In this document: positions 20,908 to 33,692 of the stretch, piece by piece
Numbering within the stretch: position 1 is the first letter of the stretch
Layout of the letters: each line of letters opens with the position of its first letter
Origin: Chrysopilus asiliformis
Lineage: Eukaryota > Arthropoda > Insecta > Diptera > Rhagionidae
NCBI GenBank assembly: GCA_964034945.1
Contig: OZ035963.1
Span: 63,623,182 to 63,687,181 of the forward strand
Reading direction: 5' to 3'
Length of the DNA: 64,000 nucleotides
Translations under genes and position numbers: made by a program
Notes under the pieces: generated by a model
Seen by the model: only the letters and a program-made list of their open reading frames with translations
Database searches by the model: none
What the model was told of the DNA's origin: nothing

Positions 20908-22117
20908 TTTATTAATAATAATTTTCCAATTTCCAGAGTGAAGCCAAAAAAATGTGAGGGGCACTCCCCTAACGCACAAAGAATTTCAGTTAGTCAAAAA
21001 GCATCTGGGGGATTCCACTCCATTCACATATACCCAATTTTCCTTTTTGATCTACAAATCATTTTTGACATTAACGAGAGTCCTTAAAAGCTTTGTTCGT
21101 CCCATTTAATTTCCAGTGATTTGTAAACGTAAAACAGAAATTGGTTCGACTCGACTAGCAAACAGCTAAACTGCTATCCGACAGGTCAAAAATATTCCAC
21201 AGGACAAAAAGATATTTTTGTAAAGTATCCATAATTCCATCGTCTGACAATCATAATACTGGGAAAACTTATAATAGAATAGACCAAGGGTCAGATGATG
21301 GAAAAAGTTACCCTTGATTTCCCTCCGTATTTTTTACAGACTTCACTGGGTTTGAAGTTGCATTTTTTCTTTGGAAAATAATCGAGAAATTGCAGCCATA
21401 GAAATGGCTTTTTCCACTTTGAAACGTAATATCAAATGAAAATCCCATTATTTTTCCTATTTTCATCATTTTTTTTGGAGTAAAGTAAATAGGAATCTCG
21501 TTTTCCCAAAATAAACTAAGAGTTTCCACTTTTGATACCGACAAGAAGCTAAACATAATTTTGCGTATAAATAAAATCTGAGAATTTCTTCATCTTGAAT
21601 TCATTTCTTGTAAAACAAAAGGAAAATTTCATAAATATTCAATTATGTCACAATCAAGTTGAGCCTATTTTAAGGGTTCGTCGTTATTATTCCCCCCCAT
21701 TTGTTGGAGATTTGTAGCAAAAATGAGGTTATTCTGTCGGAACATAACATTTAATGGTCAAAAGCGAATGCTCCTTGACGGAGTAAAAAGTTTTGCCTTT
21801 TCCGAGTCTTTTAGTTAATTTACGTGGAAAGAGGGACAAATTCATAATGATGGGAAGGATTATCATATTTTATTTTATTACCTAATAGTCGTAGATGGGA
21901 AAAGAAAATCTTTTTTAGTGCTAAAATTACAGTTTTCCGATGCTATGTGAGTGTTGGACAAGATATGTTTTTCCTGCAATGTTAAAAATGATACCGCAGT
22001 TCCACCATTCAAGGTTGGAAATTTCTACAATTTTTTTGTAAAATTACATATGATATGTAAATTTTACGTATAAAATGTATGCGAAAATTACAAATTTTTT
22101 TTTGTAGTTCAGTAAAA
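20908..22117. other. No gene seen
   Basis: Unassigned DNA between two family A copies; no supported exon or element ends. Confidence 0.45.
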
Positions 22118-22629
22118 TCATACTAATATATTCAAATGAGTTGGTGTCTGTCTCTCTGTCTGTCTGTTCCTCTTTCACGCAAAAACGGCTGAACCGATTG
22201 ACTTGAAATTTGGCAAGAGTGTCTGTGGTAGTTCTGGTTCCAACATAGGCATACGGAAAAGTAGCGCGAGGAGTGGGGGGAGTAAGGGGAGGGGATAAAG
22301 TGATCTCGAAACTTAGTTTTTGCGCTATGTTACTCTTTCGCGGGGAAACTACTGAACCGATTAACCTGAAATTTGGCATGGATATTTGTTGTGGGCGTGG
22401 TTTTAACATAGAAATATTGGATAGTAACCCAAACGGTGAGAGGAGTCAGGGGAGGGGGTAGAGTGAATCCGAATACAAATGCTGGAATTTAATGTCTTTT
22501 TGTTGATTTTTTAAGACCATTTTCCGACTTTAACGGTCGGACGGACCACCCTGCTCTAGGCTATCTAATTTATAACCAACTGAATTTTACTTACGCTTTT
22601 AGCCGGGCAAAGCCGGGTCCAAATTATAG
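22118..22629 (+). mobile_element. Non-autonomous Helitron, family A copy 6 (third type of 3' end)
   Basis: TC start after A22117 (TCATACTAATATATTCAAAT) and both modules. The 3' part is then unlike copies 2 or 5: it runs through GCTTTTAGCCGGGCAAAGCC, a short GCCGGG-based hairpin, to ATAG at 22626-22629 before T22630, which could be a decayed CTAG. Copy 4 has the same kind of tail. Confidence 0.65.
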
Positions 22630-22639
22630 TAATGTAAAA

Positions 22640-23260
22640 AAAACTTAAAAAAACATGAATTTTTATTTTACAAAATCTAAAATATCTCGATAACGGTAAA
22701 AGATATCGATTTACGGTAAAAGGCGAAAATGTGGAGAATTTTAGTATCTTTAACTTTTTTCTTTATGATTTTTTCCGAAAAACCGTTAGTTTGCAAGCAG
22801 TTCGCAAAACTATATTTCTTCGTTTTTGATTAAAATATTCTAATAACGGTAAAATATAGTGGACAGCGGTCAAAGAGAAAATTATGGCAAATATTATTTT
22901 CTTCAATTTTTCTCAAAAAGTAAACCACCCAAAACCCATTAGTTTTCGAGATAATTGCAAAAAAAAACTGATTTTTTTAAAAATTGATACCGGTTTGAGA
23001 TATCGAGTTCTAGTAAAATATAAAAGTATAGAAAATTTTACTGTTTTCAACTTTTGTAGTACTTAAGACTACTCAAAAACGCGTAGTTTTGGAGTAAATC
23101 GGTAAAAAAAACCAAATTCCGATTTTTAAAAAGCTGCCATTTTGGTTACTACCGATTAAAGGATTTCCACCAAAAGCTTAGATTTGTCCCATTCTAAGCC
23201 CCATCTTTATTAGTTTTTGAGAAATCTTGTAGACAGATGACCGACAAAAAGACATTTTTG
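22640..23260. repeat. Degenerate tandem of AATAACGGTAAAAT-type units
   Basis: Boxes like CGATAACGGTAAAAGATAT recur near 22690, 22850 and, more degraded, 22990. They are separated by TTTTCCGAAAAACCGTTAGT / TTTTCGAGATAATTGC-like boxes. It resembles repeat H in layout but not in sequence. Confidence 0.4.
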
Positions 23261-24718
23261 TCATATGACTCCAGTCGACTCAGGAGTGCCCGGAGAATGT
23301 TTTTGTTTTAGACAAAATAAGGAGTTCGAAATTTTTCATGAATACAATACTTTGTTATATGTACTTAATATTAGAAAGTAAAAAGTTTCTGATCAACGGA
23401 AACCTCCCAAACCGGACAAAAATCTGGGTCACGCTGCTTGTGGGAGAACTCATTGTAAATGCTAGATGAATGGAGAGAAATTTCATAGCCTTTTTCACTT
23501 CTTGGAGAGAAATTTCATAGCATTTTTCACTTCTTTTTATTTCAGCAGATTTTTTTCAGGAAAAATAGTCAATGAAATATTCTATATCAGTAATGTTGTA
23601 AAATTACAGACTAATTGTGATTTTACAACACTAAAATGTAAATTCCCGTAAGCTGGAATTGTAATTTTATTGTAAATAAATTAGCAACCATTTTAATTGA
23701 TTTTTTAATTATTTGCGCATTGAAATCAATTTTCTCTACAAAAAAACACTTTTTAACGGTCTTTTTGAAATTTAAAAAAAAAATTAAACTCATAAACCAA
23801 TCTTTCTGAGATTCATGACGGTTTTTACGTTTCCGGGGGTTAAAAAAAACGGGGGTTAAAAAAAACGGGGGTTGAGTTTCTTATCTTTAGTCTCGCTTTT
23901 AAAAACGATTTACTTAAGTGGATTTTCGTGTTTTCCTAAAGTATAAGAACCAAGAAATGTAACAAAAAAAGCAACTGCCAGGGGGTAAAGCGAGCGGGAA
24001 GGACAATAAAATGGGGAGCTTGTAGTCGTAATGTAAGGGCAGGCAATAATTATGTATTTACTTACACCACAGAACCGAAAGAAAATGGATAAAAACTTCG
24101 GGGAATATTCTTAATGAAAATATATTAAGGGAATTTTTTTTTCCGTCTTTTTAGGAGCGTTTATAAGCTCGAAATATGCCTGAAATGCATGAAAATTACT
24201 CGACAGACTTTAATACTGACTATGGTCGGGTGAGGGTCTGGTGGCGTTCTTTTGTTATTCCAACCCCACACATTCATGATCATCCCTTTTCCCAAATTTA
24301 TGACAATGAAATTCTTTTGAAAGCTACGACCATATATGAACTTTTGTAATCCAATTGGGTGCTCGTTTTGACTGTGATCTGGCAAGTTTTCTTATGTCTT
24401 TGGAACAGAAGTAAGCGTAATCAACTTAAGTAAGTGAGTGGAATGTGAATAAAAGTTTCTTCTGTTTTGGGGGTAGAAAGCGGTTTGAATAAAGCCCATT
24501 GATAATTTATGATTTTATCCCAAAAAGTTTCGTAAACAGGAACCGTATCGCATGGTATTTGGGTTGAATTTAAGATATTTACGACACGAGATTATTTAGA
24601 TTTTTTTCAGGTTGTTTGGAAATCATTTTAGAATAACACTTTTTACAAATTCCTGATGAAAAAATCTGAGACGTTTAGATTTCCGTGACTTTCCAACGAT
24701 TCATTATATCAATAGAAA
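23261..24718. other. No gene seen; two small tandem repeats
   Basis: A ~34-bp direct duplication (GGAGAGAAATTTCATAGC...) lies at about 23471-23538. Three copies of a ~16-bp GGGGGTTAAAAAAAAC unit lie near 23835-23875. Otherwise unassigned. Confidence 0.5.
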
Positions 24719-25062
24719 TCATACTTCATACTAATTACTAATATATAAAAATGAGTTGGTGTCTGCCTGTCTGTCTGACTGTTCCTCTTTCACGCAAAAA
24801 CGGCTGAACCGATTGACTTGAAATTTGGCATGAGTGTCTGTGGTAGTTCTGGTTCCAACATAGGCATACGGAAAAGCAGCGTGAGGGGTGGGGGCGTAAG
24901 GGGCGGGGGTAAAGTGATTGCGAAACTTAGTTTTTGCGCTATGTTACTCTTTCGCGGGGAAACTACCGAGCCGATTGGCCTGAAATGTGGCATAGATGTT
25001 TTTCGGGGGTCCAACCCTAACATAGAGTCTTTAAAAAGTAGCCCGAGACCAACTCTCGGACC
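24719..25062 (+). mobile_element. Non-autonomous Helitron, family A copy 7, 3' end lost
   Basis: TC start after A24718 with an expanded cap, GTCT run, both modules. After AGTAGCCCGAGACC the match ends and repeat H-like sequence begins; no CTAG end is present. Confidence 0.7.
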
Positions 25063-25445
25063 CCCAGATTTCTGGATCCCACCTCGCTTTCTACTCTCGT
25101 TCCCCCTTTGCAATTTGTTGTCTAAAACGTATTTTCTGGATATGATAACAGACAAAATTTTTATTTAAAAAAAATATTTTTATATGAAATGGGGCAAGGA
25201 GTGGTGTTATTGGATTTTGATGTATGGAACGGTTATGTCAAATCATATTCTAAACACATTTCATCTTTACAAATTTTTCATTACTCAAATTTTGCGATGC
25301 GATGCACAGTTTTCGGGAAAACAGGAAAAAAGTATCCCATTTGTATGGAAGAGGGGAGAAGCAGTGATCCGAATGGATTTTGATGTATGGACGAGTTATG
25401 TGGTACTTTTCACACATTTACCTGTTGATATCACAAAAAAAAAAA
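25063..25445 (-). repeat. Repeat H units on the minus strand
   Basis: GGATTTTGATGTATGG recurs at about 25212 and 25371, each followed by a TTATGTCAAATCATATTCTA-type or degraded box. These are the complement of the 147-bp family. Confidence 0.55.
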
Positions 25446-28133
25446 GAGATTAAAAAAGCAAGATGGGAGATTTTCGACATCAAGTGGGTTTTGTAGGCTT
25501 GTAGTTTTCCCATAAAAAGAAAGTAATTCTTTTTATACTCATTCCTTTTGTAAAAGCGAATGCCTCCCCAGGGTCTAACTCAATAAAGTAACTCTCTTTA
25601 TGTACATATTTCACTAAAGGAATCACTTTCACCGTCGAGATTCGTATTTATTAACTGAATGTAATCAACAAAATTAGGGAATTGATCACATCAAAGACGC
25701 TTTCAACATCCAAAATCAATTAGAGCTCATTATTGACTATAAAAGCAAAGTCGGCACATTTATAGTAGGTAATGATCCCAAAAGCTATACCGAGGCAGTC
25801 GGCTTAATCCATTAAATGCGGTTCAATTTTGACATTACAAATTCATTATGGATGGGCCACCAGCGAGCGAGGGAACTAATCGGGATAAGGTTTTGTTTTT
25901 CAGCTGCAGGGTAGAGTAATCTTCCACACATTCTACAGGAATGAACAGACGAAAAAAAATAACAAAATTTTACCCTCACTTGGTATTTGTTCCACCCATT
26001 TGCAGTGAATTCCTGTACAGGTTTTTCTTTTTCATGGTTTCGGTTTTGCGTATTGAAAGGAAAACTTCCACATATCCCGTCAAACAAACAATGAACCGTA
26101 ATTAGATTATCCTTGAAGCTCTTCCCAAGTCAAGCTGAACCCAAAAAAAGCTAGAGGAATCCTTGTTTACGTACGGCAAAATCATTCCGAGGTGAAATTC
26201 ATGTTGGTTTCTACAAAATTACTTCCACACCCCCTAAAACATCCTGTTCGGCATTGATTTCTCATTTCAAAGAGCCCAATCAATGAATGATAAACCGGAG
26301 GAATTCGAACGTAGGCTGAGTAGAACAATGAACGCACGTAGAAAGCTTTTATTGTTAATAAACTGACAGGATGTCAATTAGGAACTTTATTAAGCGAAAT
26401 TTATTTCATTTCCCTGTTGAGTCGATGTATAGCTAACGAAAAATTCCTCCGAAAATTTTAGAACGGAATTTTATTCCCTTATTCTGATATACTATAAGTG
26501 AGGTTCTGTGAGCGTATAAAGAATTTCTTTGATGTTTTACTGAATTAAAATCACTAGAATGTATTTTTGGAAAATCCGATAAAAGTATTTAAGTCTTTCG
26601 TGAAAATTTCTTCGGTTTGTGTTAAAAATTACACAGAAAACTTTTTTAAATAGAAATTCCGTGGTAAAATATGAGAAATGGGTGTTATTTTTATCAAAGC
26701 TAAAAAAAAGGTTTGCAAACTTCAATGGTTTGAAACGTGTCCAAGGTTTGACAAAACTGCGTTTTACATAACTTTAAGTTCACCCCAGAATTCTTTTTTA
26801 AGCGTTTTCCAACACATAGACATCAAAATATTGTATAAAAAATCTAAAAATGTCGGATATGGATTTTCTATTCATTGGATTTTTTGTAGGTCCTTTAGTT
26901 TTCAACAGCCCCAATGAAATATGGAGTATTATACACCCAAACATCATTACAGATAAACGTAAAATCACAAAAATCCAAAAATAAAAGAGCTCTCTAAGAA
27001 AAAAAGGGGTCTTTAATTAAATGGCATCCGGAAAAACAACAACGATCCCCCGGCATAGTTTACCCGAATTTCAGATTACCGTTTCTTGTCTGATTGTCCC
27101 TCGGGACTCATAGACCGTCTGACTATAAATAAATACCGTCTCAACACAGTGCTATAAATTCTACCTAAGGATATTTGAGTGCGGCCCCCAAAATGGAAAC
27201 TAAAGATTTTTGCACTAAAAGTGTGAAAAAGGACATTCTAGGATTGTAATATATTTTCCACCAGACGACCACGTTTCCGGAATTGATTGTATTCTTTCCC
27301 AACCTGAGCAATGAGCAAAGAGATTTACGAATTAACGGGCAGGTGTTTTTTTTTATATTTTATCTGATGAATTCTCGTTAGAAATCAGATAAATTTAACA
27401 AAATTAAATCCTTTGGTGCTTAAATTTCTCGTAAATTAGATTAATTGGAGCTACGATTTTGCATAGTTGTTTTACAAAATATCTTGTAATTTTTTTGAAT
27501 AAATAAAAGCACATTCTAAAAACTAGAAACCATTTGTTTCTGTTTTATTAAAACTGTTTTAATTGCTTTGAAATATTTATTTTTCCCCGTTTCAATCTAG
27601 TGGCTTTTGTCCGCAAAAGGGTTGAAAAAGTTTCCTAGAACACATCATCTGTTTAGCATTTTTTTTTTCAAATTTCCAAACAAGTTCCTGCCACAAGAGG
27701 TAAATATTCCATATTTCAAACCTAAAGAGATTCTAATGAGAAATGAATAATTTAAAAAGTTTTGCGAAATGTTCACAGGATTTTCCGCTTGATGTGTGGA
27801 AAACGTTTGACACACTTCTAGGCTGGTTTGTGTGAAAGAGTGAGTAATCAATTGATGTTTTACTTTCGTATACGGAGGTGTAATAAAGTGTTGTTTCCGT
27901 AAAAAATCGTGATAGCCATGTTCTGGTAGGAAAATGTCTTTGAATTTTCCCGAAACTGGTGGGTGCCAGACCTAACACCGTTGAGAGAGGGGGGAGGCGA
28001 GTGATGTCGGATTCAGAACTGAATTGTTTGGAAAATTCTGATTTCAAAACAGGCACATTGGTACCCGAATTTTAGTACTAATTTGGGTAGCTTCTAGTCG
28101 AATAATCAAGTTCACATTTTTTTTTGTTACTTA
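25446..28133. other. No gene seen in 2.7 kb
   Basis: Few repeats and more even base composition than elsewhere, so it may be older single-copy DNA, but no exon could be supported on either strand. Confidence 0.4.
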
Positions 28134-28441
28134 TCATACTAATATATAAAAATGAGTTGGTGTCTGTCTGTCTGTCTGTCTGTTCCTCTTTCACGCAAAA
28201 ACGGCTGAACCGATTGACTTGAAATTTTACATGAGTTTCTGTGGCAGTTCTGGTTCCAACATAGGTATACGGAAAAGTAGCTTGAGGGGTCGGGGGAGTA
28301 AGGGGAGGGAGTAAAGTGATCTCGCAACTTAGCTCTTCCTCTATGTTACCCTTTCGCGGGGCAACTACCGAGCCGATTGGCCTGAAGTTTAGCTCCACCA
28401 TAGACCATAAAAAAAAATTTGAAAAAATTAACCCAAGCTAG
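28134..28441 (+). mobile_element. Non-autonomous Helitron, family A copy 8, hairpin deleted
   Basis: TC start after A28133, GTCT run, both modules, and CTAG at 28438-28441 before T28442. Where other copies have the hairpin, this one goes straight from AACCC to AAGCTAG, missing about 16 bases including one hairpin arm and the loop. Confidence 0.8.
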
Positions 28442-28504
28442 TATGAAATACATGTGTTGAGTATATTTAAAAGCTTCTATTTAAAATGCTTCTTTGTCTG
28501 TTTG

Positions 28505-28575
28505 TTAGGGTCAAATCTTGTGATCTAATTCGGATACCCTTTCAGCTCTGACTCTAAATTTTGCACACATATATA
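28505..28575 (-). repeat. Repeat E fragment
   Basis: TAGGGTCAAATCTTGTGATC followed by AAATTTTGCACACAT matches one arm of the foldback at 15170-15360. Confidence 0.45.
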
Positions 28576-28639
28576 ACTCCGGAAACAATGGAATATTTTC
28601 TTAGTTATGGAATTGATTATTCATTAGATTAATTAAATA

Positions 28640-29225
28640 TTACTTAGTCCTTGTGAGGATGACAAAAGGTCCTGTTAAAAAAAATGTCATTATCCTTTTC
28701 CTCAAATTTACTAGAAAAAATCTCATCTGGAGATTTTTGGGGTCGTTGAATCCGATTCTGCAGTCAGAAAGTCGTTAAGGGCAACGGAAGGTCCTGTAAG
28801 AATAACGTGAATATCCTTTACCCCAAATTTTCCGGAAAAAAAAATCTCTACAGAGCGATTTTAAGGGCGCTTAATCCGATTCTGACGTTAAGAAGTCTGT
28901 AAGGACAATGGGAGGTCCTGTAAGGATAACACGAGTATCCTTTTTCGCCAATTTTTCGGGAACAAAATTTCAGCAGAGCGTTTTTGGGGTCGCTAAATCC
29001 AATTTTGACATTAAGAAGTCTGTAAGGACAATGGGAGGTCCTGTAAGGATAACGTAAATATCCTTTTCCTCAAATTTCGCAGGAAAAACATTTCAGCAGA
29101 GCATTTTTGGTCGCTTAATCCGATTCTTATGTTAAAAAATCTGTAAGAATAACGAAAGCTCATGTAAGGACAATGTGATTGTGCTTTTCTAAAATTTTCC
29201 GGAAAAATCTCATCTGGGAGTGGAT
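28640..29225 (+). repeat. Tandem array, ~123-bp period, about five units
   Basis: GGTCCTGT(A/T)A recurs near 28667, 28790, 28913 and 29036, with a diverged fifth unit near 29157. Each is followed by AATATCCTTTT, an AAATTTTCCGGAAAAA-like box, GCAGAGCGTTTTTGGGGTCG and TAATCCGATTCTGACGTTAA. The same unit occurs singly inside families B and C. Confidence 0.7.
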
Positions 29226-29924
29226 TGCCATTTCGGGAAAGTATTTAAACAATAAAAATTGCAAACACTATAATTATGTTCTTTTAAAATTACCATTTCT
29301 CTCTTTAATAACCACTTGAAATTACTTAAATTGATTATTCATTAGATTAATTAAAACTAAGAAACAAAAGCACTTACTATGAGAAACTATAATTCATGTT
29401 AACCATAAACCCATGATAAAAGCATGTTTCTAACATTTATTTATCTACACGTGCTAAAATCATTAATTATAAAAGGTTTCCCATTATATTTTATCCTTTT
29501 TTCCTTTCATCACTCCAAGTTTCTTTGGACAAAAAGCGTACACTTGGCAGTGTTTCCCTGTAATCTTCCAATCACGTGACATTGTTCCAATTTCGAGTAT
29601 ATTGTCACCAGTCAATATGTCAACAGCATTCCGGCCATGTGGCTATATTAATCATAAATAGCTAAAAACAGATATTATCCTTGTGAAAGGAAAAGTTCAC
29701 CAATCGCTTGAATACAACCACGACTGGAGTTCAATTAATTTGATCACTTGCTCGAGTAATTCCGCTTGTCGGTGGAACATGAAAATCTAATTAATCATAA
29801 TCCCTATTTCGGTATTACTTGATGAAAGAAAATTTATATTAATGTAAACGTCTGTTACGGGTGAAAAAGAGTGAGTGATTTGAATATGTTTCTTTGATCT
29901 CTTTGGTTTAAAATGCGTTTTTTC
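29226..29924. other. No gene seen
   Basis: Unassigned AT-rich DNA; nothing recognised. Confidence 0.45.
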
Positions 29925-29927
29925 CCA

Positions 29928-29950
29928 AAAACAGACAAACAGACAGACAA

Positions 29951-29993
<43 letters not shown>

Positions 29994-30400
29994 AACAGAC
30001 CGACAAACAGACAGACAAACAGACAGACAAACAGACAGACAAACAGACAGACAAACAGACAGACAAACAGACAGACAAACAGACAGACAAAAAGACAGAC
30101 AAACAGACAGACAAACAGACAGACAAACAGACAGACAAACAGACAGACAAACAGACAGACAAACAGACAGACAAACAGACAGACAAACAGACAGACAAAC
30201 AGACAGACAAACAGACAGACAAACAGACAGACAAACAGACAGACAAACAGACAGACAAACAGACAGACAAACAGACAGACAAACAGACAGACAAACAGAC
30301 AGACAAACAGATAGAAAAACAGACAGACAGACAAACAGACAGACAAACAGAAAGACAGACAGACAGACAGAGATAGACGGAGAGATAGACGGACAGCCAG
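29928..30400 (+). repeat. Tetranucleotide array with 12-bp period, GACA-GACA-AACA
   Basis: From about 30003 to 30309 the 12-base unit GACAGACAAACA repeats about 25 times almost without error. The edges are less regular (GACA, GATA, GACGGAGA). The long reading frames across it on both strands are a consequence of the repeat, not genes. The right side ends in CATGTGGAAATAAAAATCTT (30414-30433), a cap shared with two other arrays. Confidence 0.9.
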
Positions 30401-30440
30401 ACATACAGAGAGCATGTGGAAATAAAAATCTTTAATCATA

Positions 30441-31374
30441 CCACTCTCAGAAAAATTGAGTAAAAGTTGTCGACATGCGGCGTAATAGGCTTTCTGTAGG
30501 ACAATTTAGCCAATGCCAGGCACACGTTTACCTGCGTTAGAAGACATAAAAATGTGTCAACCTGTGGCGAGAGAAATTCAAACGGTATAGTAAATCTAAT
30601 TTACTCCTAGACGATTTTCATAAGGAGTATAAAAATGCATTACTAGCAAGGTTTCTTTTTTCATTTCCAATTTACCAAATAACTACTTACTATTTACATT
30701 TTCAAACTCACTTTCCCCATCAATTTCAATTGTGAACATTGGCTTTTCCTTAACTGCATGTTCAATTGCACTTCTAGTGATGCATCTAATTGAAATGATT
30801 GATATTTCCATAGCCAATTTAACTACTATTCAGGCAATTATCGACATAGAGCAGCAAAAAGTCTATAGTGGAGATGGATTGAAATTACTCCCAAACGGGT
30901 TCAAATCGATCAATCATTTTATTAGAAATTTCCAAGAATTATCCTACAGAGTAATTTTCCGATTTATACGTCGGCCATGGCCACTATCGGGATGATAAAT
31001 GTTGACCCTCACCATGATTGAAAAGTTTCGGGAATTTCGTTGAATTTTGTTAACCGTATGAAAGTTTTACGTACACTCCGCGACTGATGGTAAAGTAGAA
31101 GTCACGAAAGTTTTACTATCAATCATTTATATTTAATTAGTTTACCACTTTATACATTTGTTTTCATGGCGGTTAACAAGAATTATTAGGTATTTGATTG
31201 GCCTCAAGGTTTTTTGGGTGGTTTTTCATGGTTAACATTAATCATGGTCGAACCACCCACGAGTTTTGGATTTCAATTAGGAAAATAATCGATGAAAATA
31301 TCGGTGAGATATCAAAACTGGGCGGAAATGCGGCGCATGCGAAATTTCCTTAACAAGAATGGCGAGCAATGATT
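30441..31374. other. No gene seen
   Basis: Low-repeat DNA; an 87-codon frame at 30732-30995 has no recognisable domain or splice context. Confidence 0.4.
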
Positions 31375-31520
31375 AAGGAATACTTTTTTTCTATTGTCTC
31401 GAAAACGGTTAGTCATATTGAAAACTTTATAAAGATGAAATGTGTTTAGAATATGATTTTACATAACTTATCTATACATCAAAATACAATTGCAGCACTC
31501 ATTTCCCGCTCTCCTATACA
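31375..31520 (+). repeat. Single unit of repeat H
   Basis: TCTCGAAAACGGTTAGTCAT, TTTAGAATATGATTTTACAT and CATCAAAATACAATTGCAGC lie in the family order, ending at the edge of the Helitron. Confidence 0.6.
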
Positions 31521-31555
31521 AAAGGATTTTTTTTTAAATATTTTGTCTATCAGTA

Positions 31556-32270
31556 CTAGCTTGCAAACCCGTCGTTGTCGGGTAAAAGTTTTTTGCAAAA
31601 ATTTTTTTGCGCCAAAAAAAAAACAAAAAAATAACTTAAAAACTTTTGAAAAAAATTGTTATGCTTTCAGGACGTCCCGTTCCGAATTTTAAATTTCTAA
31701 CACCAGATTCGTGGTCAGCTTCTCCGAAACCCCCTTATTATAAGTTTTTTTTGAGGAAATATGGTAAAAAGGATATTTGAGTTATCCTTACAGGAGCTTC
31801 CGTTTCTAATTCCGAAAATCTAACACCGGATTCGTGATCAGCGACCCCGAAAACCCCCGAGTGAAACTTTTCAGCCTCCTATTGAGCAGGATTAATGGCG
31901 AAAATCACGGTTTAAAAACACCCAAACCCCCTTTACCCCCCATCCGCCTCCGTTCACCCCGTAGGGGTAAAATTTCGGAAAACCCCGCCTTATGGTTCGG
32001 ACATACTGTGAAAGTTTCAAGTCTCTAGCTTCAGGGGTTTGGGCTGGACGTTGATGAGTCAGTCAGTCAGTCAATCAGTCAGTCAATCAGTCAGTCAATC
32101 AGTCAGTCAATCAGTCAGTCAATCAGTCAGTCAATCAGTCAGTCAATCAGTCAGTCAATCAGTCAGTCAATCAGTCAGTCAATCAGTCAGTCAATCAGTC
32201 AGTCAATCAGTCAGTCAATCAGTCAGTCAATCAGTCAGTCAATCAGGTTAAACAATTATATATATAGAGA
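31556..32270 (-). mobile_element. Non-autonomous Helitron, family C copy 1
   Basis: Read on the minus strand it starts TC (complement of 32269-32270) after A, with cap TCTCTATATATATAATTGTT and then a GACT-based array. It runs through the cassette shared with the 123-bp array and ends in hairpin CCCGACAACGACGGG and TTTGCAAGCTAG (CTAG 31556-31559) before T. The 3' end is the family A type-1 end, but the 5' end is different. 715 bp, no protein. Confidence 0.8.
32060..32246 (+). repeat. Tetranucleotide array with 12-bp period, AGTC-AGTC-AATC
   Basis: About 15 nearly perfect copies of a 12-base unit in which every third tetranucleotide is AATC. It lies just inside the 5' end of family C copy 1. 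Confidence 0.9.
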
Positions 32271-32271
32271 T

Positions 32272-33690
32272 TTGACGATTAACCCCTGGGAATTGTAGCT
32301 TTTCTTGTGTTTGTAATTGAAATTAACTAATTTTAGTAATAGTCTCGATTTCCCATTATAAAATAGTTGAATTCACTATTTTTTTCTCTGCGTCTAATCA
32401 CTATCATTCAGTTTTTTCGGCGCATGAGTAAATCATAGTATTTTTTATAAATCATAAATCATAGTTTATGTGATAGTTTTCCCTTTCGTTTGAATCGTTG
32501 ACTTTTGTGTTACAAAAAGGCAATAAAAATTAGTTTTTGTGAGATTTTTTTTGACAAAACCTTGGAGAAGGTCTAGGTTTATTTACATTTTTTATCTAAT
32601 TTAAAGAATTTCACAGATTTTGTGAATAAATTAGTTTTTTTTCAATAAAAATGTTTAGCGAAAAATTCATTCTTTTTTCTCATAATTATTCGTAAATTCC
32701 AGATTTTTTGTCTGAAAAAATGTTCTTAGTCGCAAATGTATTTTTTAGGAATTTATTAAATTATTCTAATCTTTCACTCTCATTCGAGAATATCAGACCA
32801 GCATCTAATTAAGGAAGATCATTTAAAATTCCATGTAATAAAAACTCACCGTAGCATGAATGATAGTCTGGTCATTTAATTCGGTTCCAGTGAGAGTTGT
32901 AAAATTGGAAACAAGTTTTCTTTAAAAAAAAACTTGAATTTTTTTCTGCAACAAGCAAGGTTGGAGTCCACACCTTGAAGATTAAGACGTAGGCTTTCTT
33001 TGGTGCATTTCAAACATCTTAATCTCATTCCCGGTTTCGGTCTTTGGTTATCCTGCTGAGATCAGTGGAACAAAACAATCTACAAAAAAAAAAAGATTTA
33101 AGTGAGAATAAAATTCTGATGCTATTAATTTACATATTCTTTTGATTGTTGTAAAAACTTTTAAACTCAAACATGAACTGTTGGTCATCGTATATGAATA
33201 TAAAACGACATCATCATTTTGTTGAGTATTTTTATGGAGAAGCGGAATAGAATTGTGAGGAATAAATATTCAACAAAATACAAATAAAGTGCTCTGATAA
33301 CAGGGCGAATATATCATTTCCCCTTGACGTGAAAAGGCCTTTTTAGGGCAATAAATTGTCCTACATTTACAGTATCGTTCCACTCCAATAGGTTAGTTTT
33401 GTCCAATAGAATAAATCATTCCTTGCTGTTTGGCTGTTGGGGTCTTGAATTGGGGCTCTGGCTATGAGACTTCTATGCTTCGTGCTGCGATACTAATTTT
33501 TTTTCCCTTCAAACTGCATACATGGTGGCAAATAAGCGGCAATAAAATATTTAGACACTTTCGATGCACGTGAAAAAAAAATTACGAAAATTAATCATTG
33601 AAGCATATTTTTATGATAGATTAAAAAGTTTATTTTAGAATTGGTTTTGATAAAAATTTGGAGCAGCAGGAGATAAAAATTGTGAAAAAA
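32272..33690. other. No gene seen
   Basis: Unassigned AT-rich DNA between the Helitron and the mariner. Confidence 0.45.
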
Positions 33691-33692
33691 TA

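Noticed and set aside
29928..30400. CRISPR-like array
   Set aside because: Units are 12 bp and have no unique spacers; the genome is eukaryotic.
29787..30439. Long frames of SVCLSVCL / TDRQTDKQ type on both strands
   Set aside because: They are translations of the 12-bp array; a 12-bp period leaves all frames open. No unique flanking coding sequence.
32039..32251. SQSVSQSV frame
   Set aside because: Translation of the AGTC array inside Helitron family C.
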